This document shows, piece by piece, positions 7,360 through 10,233 of a stretch of 10,233 bases of DNA. Position numbers and translations under genes: made by a program. Under the pieces are notes generated by a model that did not search any database, was not told the origin of the DNA, and saw only the letters and a program-made list of their open reading frames with translations. This DNA comes from Anaerolineae bacterium (GTDB lineage: Bacteria > Chloroflexota > Anaerolineae > JACIWP01), in the NCBI GenBank assembly GCA_014360855.1, contig JACIWP010000055.1:1-10233 (forward strand), in the 5' to 3' direction. The first letter of the stretch is position 1. Each line of letters opens with the position of its first letter.

Positions 7360-8073
7360 TTAGAAAGCCATATCGGGTTTCCAGACCTCCCAGACCTTGC
7401 CGGCCAGATCCGGACCAGGTTTAAGGGTGGGTTTGCCGGGCTGCCATCCCGAGGGCATGACCTCCCCGGTGGCGCGGACGTGCTGGAAGGCCTTGATCTG
7501 TCGGATCAATTCGGCCACGTTGCGGCCCACTGCCGGCGTGAGCACCTCCATGGCCTGAATCACGCCGTCGGGGTCAATGATAAAGCGGCCGCGGATATCC
7601 ACGCCGGCGTCCTCATCATACACGCCGTAGATGCGCCCGATTTTCCCGCCGGCGTCGGAGAGCATGGGATACGGCACCCCACCGGGCACCATTTTCGAAA
7701 GCTCCTGCTCCTGCCAGATCTTGTGGGTGAAGCGGCTGTCCACACTTACCGCGAGAACTTCGACATCGAGGGCTTTCAGCTCTTCATACTTGACGGCAAC
7801 TGCCGACAGTTCGGTGGGTCAAACGAAGGTGAAATCCCCTGGATAGAAGCACAGAACGACCCAATGGCCTTTGTAATCCGACAGACGGATGTTCTTGAAG
7901 CCGCCCTGATGATAGGCATTGGCTTCAAAATCTGGGGCTGGTTTACCGACCCGTGCTAGCATGGCTGGTACCTCCTTTGGCGCCGCGCCAGTGGCGGCAG
8001 GTGTGGGTTCGGGAACAGTGAGAGGTCCCGCGGCCGGCTCCACACACGATACGTTGCCTTCCTTTTCTACCAT
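7360..8073 (-). CDS. Selenocysteine-containing peroxiredoxin (AhpC/Prx1 type), in-frame TGA at 7819-7821
   Basis: Thiol or selenol peroxidase that reduces hydrogen peroxide and organic peroxides in the cytoplasm. The frame reads [13 protein letters not shown], then FYPGDFTFV, a TGA, then [18 protein letters not shown] and [15 protein letters not shown], to a TAA at 7360-7362. The TGA occupies the peroxidatic cysteine of the FTFVCPTE motif, with no frame change on either side. I read it as selenocysteine, as in the known PrxU of Eubacterium acidaminophilum. A SECIS-like hairpin follows directly. T45 (of TxxU) and R124 (IRGRFIID), both active-site residues, are kept. The resolving-cysteine motif GEVCP is GEVMP (M169). 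Numbers refer to a 200-residue product from ATG 7962, which has AAAGGAGGT seven bases upstream and places Sec at 48. ATG 8073, also with AGGAGG, would add 37 Pro/Ala-rich residues containing one Cys. Automatic annotation would split it or call it a pseudogene. Confidence 0.85.
7788..7821 (-). promoter_or_regulatory. Putative bacterial SECIS element (TGA plus hairpin)
   Basis: Numbering from the U of UGA (7821) as 1, nucleotides 12-20 pair with 25-34. The outer stem is A12-U34, C13-G33, U14-A32 (A31 bulged) and G15-C30. Then comes a U16/U29 mismatch, and the inner stem CGGC/GCCG (17-20 with 25-28) closes a loop A21-G22-U23-U24. Bacterial SECIS elements sit directly 3' of the UGA, and SelB reads a G-U in the apical loop and a bulged U (U17, G23, U24 in E. 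coli fdhF). Here the equivalents are shifted by one base. A competing hairpin, AACUG/CAGUU around UCGG (11-24), is also possible. Folding was done by eye. Confidence 0.65.
7962..7978 (-). promoter_or_regulatory. Strong internal ribosome binding site and alternative start of the peroxiredoxin
   Basis: AAAGGAGGT (revcomp of 7970-7978) lies seven bases upstream of ATG 7962. From here the product is 200 residues and begins [12 protein letters not shown], the normal beginning of a Prx1 domain. This is the better supported start for the core enzyme. The upstream in-frame ATG 8073 has its own AGGAGG (revcomp of 8079-8084) five bases away. Confidence 0.65.
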
Positions 8074-8118
8074 ATCCACCTCCTGGTAGTGAAGTAGAGT
8101 TAGCCCAGCACCGGGGGA

Positions 8119-9207
8119 TCACCAGCGGTCGAGATCATCCTCATCATCGAGGAAGTCATCCTCTTCCTCATCTTCCCAATCTTCTTCCCAGTCCCAATCC
8201 TCCCAATCGTCGGACTCGTCCTCGTCGCCGGCGCCGCGCCGCTCCTCCTCTTCGACCAGCCGCAACAGCTCGTTGATCTCCGGGAACTGTGCGCCGAAGG
8301 TCAGCTCCTCCATGGCGTCCTGGGCCACGTCAAACAGGTCCTCGTCCTCGCTGGCGATGATATGCTCCAGGATGGCCTTGGCGCCCTTGCCGCCCACCTT
8401 GCCCAGGGCCAGCACCGCATCCCGCCGGATATCGAGGTCGTCCTCATAGTCCAGGATGCGGGCCAGCAAATCGGTGGCTTCCTGCAGTTCGAGCTCGCCG
8501 GCCGCGCGCACCGCCTCATGGCGCATCATGCGGTCCTCGCTCATCAGCTCCTGCATGATGATCTTGCCCCAGCGGCGGTCCGCACTGCGGCCCATGGCGA
8601 CAATGGCGCTCATGCGCATGTCGGAATGATCATCCTCATAGGCGTCGCGGATGACCGCCTGGATATCCGGATTGCCGGAGAAGCCGATGGATTCCACCGC
8701 CCGCCGGCGCAGTTCCAGCGGCTCCTTGGGATTGTGGATGATGGTCAGCAGGGCCGACTCGATGGCCGCGGCCAGCGATGGCTCAATCTCATCAAATTCC
8801 GCCAGATAGACAAAGCGCCCCAGTCCAACGGCCACCGCACTGCGCACCGAGATATCCGGGTCTTCCATCAGCATGTGCAGGAAGGTGCTGGCGAGAGATT
8901 CCTCCTCGCATTCCCAGAGGCCCTCCACCGCTTTGCGCCGAATCTGGGGAAGCGGGTCGCTGAGGGCCTCGCGAAAGATGCGGTCGAAGCAGTACTCGAA
9001 GCTGTCCTGGGCGATCTGTGCCAGTGTGCTGATGGTGTTCAGGCGGATATCCGCCGGCAGTTCCGCCCATACCTGTCGAAATTCTCGCATTTGCTGGCGG
9101 TTCAAGTCCGACAACGCCCGAATGTCGGCCTTCCGCAGATGCCGCTCACCCTGCCGCAAGCGGAGCAAAACCTGTTCGAATGCATCACTCATACGTTCGC
9201 TTTGCAT
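8119..9207 (-). CDS. HEAT-repeat (PBS-lyase-type) protein with acidic Trp-rich C-terminal tail
   Basis: A 362-residue, probably cytoplasmic alpha-solenoid protein that would act as a protein-binding scaffold; no catalytic motif is seen. The first 60 residues are helical and charged. About seven HEAT-like units follow, marked by D-P/x-x-x-V/I-R-x-x-A-V-x-x-L/I-G patterns near 84-99, 117-132, 162-178, 192-208, 223-239, 255-271 and 288-303. The last 44 residues (319-362) are almost all Asp/Glu, with Trp at 335, 338, 340, 344 and 362. They are surely disordered and could bind a basic partner. ATG 9207 follows GAAAGGGG with a short 3-base spacer; ATG 9192 (MSDAFEQ) is an alternative. The peroxiredoxin start lies 45 nt downstream, so the two are likely co-transcribed from the promoter at 9338-9366. 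Confidence 0.88.
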   Translation of the reverse strand: MQSERMSDAFEQVLLRLRQGERHLRKADIRALSDLNRQQMREFRQVWAELPADIRLNTISTLAQIAQDSFEYCFDRIFREALSDPLPQIRRKAVEGLWECEEESLASTFLHMLMEDPDISVRSAVAVGLGRFVYLAEFDEIEPSLAAAIESALLTIIHNPKEPLELRRRAVESIGFSGNPDIQAVIRDAYEDDHSDMRMSAIVAMGRSADRRWGKIIMQELMSEDRMMRHEAVRAAGELELQEATDLLARILDYEDDLDIRRDAVLALGKVGGKGAKAILEHIIASEDEDLFDVAQDAMEELTFGAQFPEINELLRLVEEEERRGAGDEDESDDWEDWDWEEDWEDEEEDDFLDDEDDLDRW

Positions 9208-9330
9208 ATACCCCTTTCTGTTCAGTACATCATTACCTATCTATGAGGGCTGCCACCGCGTTGGCTGTGGCGTGCCTGCTCCTTCGCTCCAACGCCGGGT
9301 ATGCCGTGTTCCTTGGCTTTTCCAACTCAT
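9208..9330 (-). other. Untranslated leader of the HEAT protein operon
   Basis: About 120 nt lie between the predicted transcription start and the ATG. I see one 7-bp inverted repeat (9258-9264 with 9289-9295, GCGTTGG/CCAACGC) around a 24-nt loop, and a tiny ATG-ATG-TAC-TGA frame near the ribosome site. I recognise no known riboswitch class here. Confidence 0.35.
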
Positions 9331-9337
9331 CAGTTAT

Positions 9338-9366
9338 ATTGTAGCACACAGAAGGGCCCCGGTCAA
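9338..9366 (-). promoter_or_regulatory. Sigma70-type promoter of the HEAT protein-peroxiredoxin operon
   Basis: On the minus strand TTGACC (revcomp of 9361-9366) and TACAAT (revcomp of 9338-9343) are separated by exactly 17 bp. A TGC triplet just before the -10 box makes an extended -10. Each box matches consensus at five of six positions. The transcript would start near 9331 and have a leader of about 120 nt. Confidence 0.8.
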
Positions 9367-9374
9367 TTACCTGA

Positions 9375-9398
9375 CGCGATTTTCCGGGAGGAAAAGCG
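9375..9398. promoter_or_regulatory. Palindrome between divergent promoters, possible operator
   Basis: TTTTCC (9380-9385) and GGAAAA (9390-9395) form an inverted repeat around GGGA. It is extended outward by CGC (9375-9377) and GCG (9396-9398), with a 2-base bulge on the left. It lies just upstream of the minus-strand -35 box and about 27 nt upstream of the plus-strand one, a fitting place for a shared regulator. No matching second copy was noticed. Confidence 0.35.
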
Positions 9399-9424
9399 TG
9401 ATTGGGCGCAAAGGGCCTGCATGA

Positions 9425-9453
9425 TTGACGCCCCTCGCCTTTCATGGTATGAT
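9425..9453 (+). promoter_or_regulatory. Sigma70-type promoter of the gene starting at 9504
   Basis: TTGACG (9425-9430) and TATGAT (9448-9453) are separated by exactly 17 bp, with TG at 9445-9446 giving an extended -10. Each box matches consensus at five of six positions. The expected transcription start is near 9460, leaving a leader of roughly 44 nt before the ATG. Confidence 0.8.
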
Positions 9454-9503
9454 ATGAGGCCGATTGTCCGATCCGATATCTACTCCCACTGCGAGGGGAT
9501 ACC

Positions 9504-10233
9504 ATGGAAGCATATACCCTACAAGGCACGGAAGCCGAACAGCGAGTCGCCGGCTGGCTCCTGAACCTGTTCGCGCTGCGCGGCTTCAGCTTCGCACTGG
9601 ACGCCGTCATCGAGTTCGAACAGGCGGAGCTGGTGAGCTACTTCATGGAGCGAGGGTTGGATTCCGACGAGGAGCGGGTGCGCGCCGCGTTAGAAGCGGC
9701 GGTCGCCGCCAACCCTCAGCTTTTCCACCGCCGGGAAACGCCGGCCGGGGTGGTCTACTGGGCGCGCAAGCGCGAGCTGATCCCGGCCCTGCGGCCGGCC
9801 GCGCCGGCGCCTACCGCTATGCCGTCCACTCCCAAACCCGCCGCCCCCAAAAAAGCGGCCGCGCCAGCCCCTGCGCCGGCGCCAACGCCGGCACCAGCTC
9901 CCGCCCCCGCGCCTGAACCCGCGCCCGAACCTGCGCCCGCGCCAGAGGCTCCGAAAGCCGAAGCCCCTGCGCCGGCCGCGGCCAAACCGGTGGACAGCCT
10001 GGGCGACCTGCCCGTGAGCCAGCGCTATCAACTGGCCATCCTGCTGGCGCTCCACCAGCTTGGCGGCCAGGCCAAAGCCGGCGACGTCATTGACCGGGTG
10101 CCGGCCCTGATGACCCTGCCCGAGGAGCACGAGGGCACCTATCTGCGCGGCTCCAAAGGCACGGTGGAGGAGCCGAAGTACGTGAAATATGTGCACTGGG
10201 AGCGGCGCAATCTGGTGGACCAGGGAGAGCTGG
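9504..10233 (+). CDS. Unrecognised protein with Pro/Ala linker and Mrr-N-like winged-helix domain (3' partial)
   Basis: 243 complete codons are visible and the frame is still open at the window edge. Residues 1-97 form a helical, moderately charged domain (EQRVAGWLLNLFALRGFSF, then a segment rich in Glu and Ala) that I do not recognise. Residues 98-162 are a low-complexity Ala-Pro linker with Lys/Glu interruptions, surely disordered. From about 165 the sequence reads like a winged helix: QRYQLAILLALHQLGGQAKAGDVIDRVPAL and, after an acidic loop, KYVKYVHWERRNLVDQGEL. The GGxA and WxRxxLxxxGxL pattern resembles the N-terminal DNA-binding domain of Mrr-type restriction endonucleases; whether a nuclease domain follows is outside the window. 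ATG 9504 follows GAGGGG, and a strong promoter lies upstream. The real-gene call is solid; the domain call is tentative. Confidence 0.8.
   Translation, partial: MEAYTLQGTEAEQRVAGWLLNLFALRGFSFALDAVIEFEQAELVSYFMERGLDSDEERVRAALEAAVAANPQLFHRRETPAGVVYWARKRELIPALRPAAPAPTAMPSTPKPAAPKKAAAPAPAPAPTPAPAPAPAPEPAPEPAPAPEAPKAEAPAPAAAKPVDSLGDLPVSQRYQLAILLALHQLGGQAKAGDVIDRVPALMTLPEEHEGTYLRGSKGTVEEPKYVKYVHWERRNLVDQGEL

Noticed and set aside
7744..7821. Peroxiredoxin seen as two separate genes or a frameshifted pseudogene
   Set aside because: The halves are in the same frame, with one TGA and no shift. The TGA falls exactly on the catalytic Cys codon and a hairpin follows, so Sec recoding explains it better than decay.
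7819..7821. TGA read as Trp or Gly through a changed genetic code
   Set aside because: At least six other genes in the window end naturally at TGA, including the permease, TrmO-like, phosphoribosyltransferase, LOG-like, 120-residue and HEAT genes.
8362..9246. Long plus-strand open frame opposite the HEAT gene
   Set aside because: No recognisable domains and no good ribosome site; the minus strand carries regular HEAT repeats with a promoter and start.
9258..9295. Leader inverted repeat considered as a riboswitch
   Set aside because: Only a 7-bp stem with a 24-nt loop, and no conserved core of a known riboswitch class could be recognised.
9840..9980. Ala-Pro codon run considered as a DNA repeat array or CRISPR
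   Set aside because: It has no fixed repeat unit or spacers; it is degenerate in-frame GCN/CCN coding for a disordered linker.
9690..10196. Gly/Ala/Arg-rich minus-strand frames opposite the 9504 gene
   Set aside because: They are the complement of the Ala-Pro codon repeats (CCx/GCx read backwards), and the plus strand has a promoter, ribosome site and start.

Overview
The window comes from a GC-rich bacterium whose genes are tightly packed in short operons with clear Shine-Dalgarno sites and sigma70-type promoters. The hexamer GCCGGC is very frequent, at roughly 70 copies by hand count. Gene content and style would fit a Chloroflexota (Anaerolineae-like) genome, but that is a low-confidence inference because no rRNA or taxonomic marker is present.

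Layout. 1-3594 (+): the end of a peptide/nickel-type ABC importer operon, with a partial DppB-like permease, a DppC-like permease and one polypeptide fusing the DppD-like and DppF-like ATPases. A hairpin and a promoter follow. 3723-4139 (+): a small TsaA/TrmO-type methyltransferase gene. Its 3' end overlaps by 7 nt a convergent minus-strand gene group (4133-7239): phosphoribosyltransferase, LOG/TIGR00725-like nucleotide-binding protein, RNA 2',3'-cyclic phosphodiesterase ThpR, AEC-family membrane transporter and a 120-residue protein I do not recognise. A perfect 14-bp terminator hairpin (7311-7344) separates this group from a second minus-strand operon (7360-9207): a HEAT-repeat protein with an acidic, Trp-rich tail, then a peroxiredoxin. 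Two well-formed divergent promoters (9338-9366 minus, 9425-9453 plus) drive this operon and a plus-strand gene that leaves the window at 10233. That last gene has an N-terminal domain, a long Pro/Ala linker and a winged-helix-like domain resembling the Mrr N-terminal domain.

The most notable item is the peroxiredoxin. Its reading frame is interrupted by a single in-frame TGA (7819-7821) exactly where the peroxidatic cysteine should be (FTFV-stop-PTEL). The same frame continues as good peroxiredoxin sequence to a TAA at 7360. A hairpin resembling a bacterial SECIS lies just after the TGA, with a GU-containing apical loop and a U mismatch in the stem. TGA is an ordinary stop codon in at least six neighbouring genes. 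I therefore read it as a selenocysteine peroxiredoxin rather than a pseudogene. The C-terminal resolving cysteine position holds Met, so it would not use the usual 2-Cys cycle.
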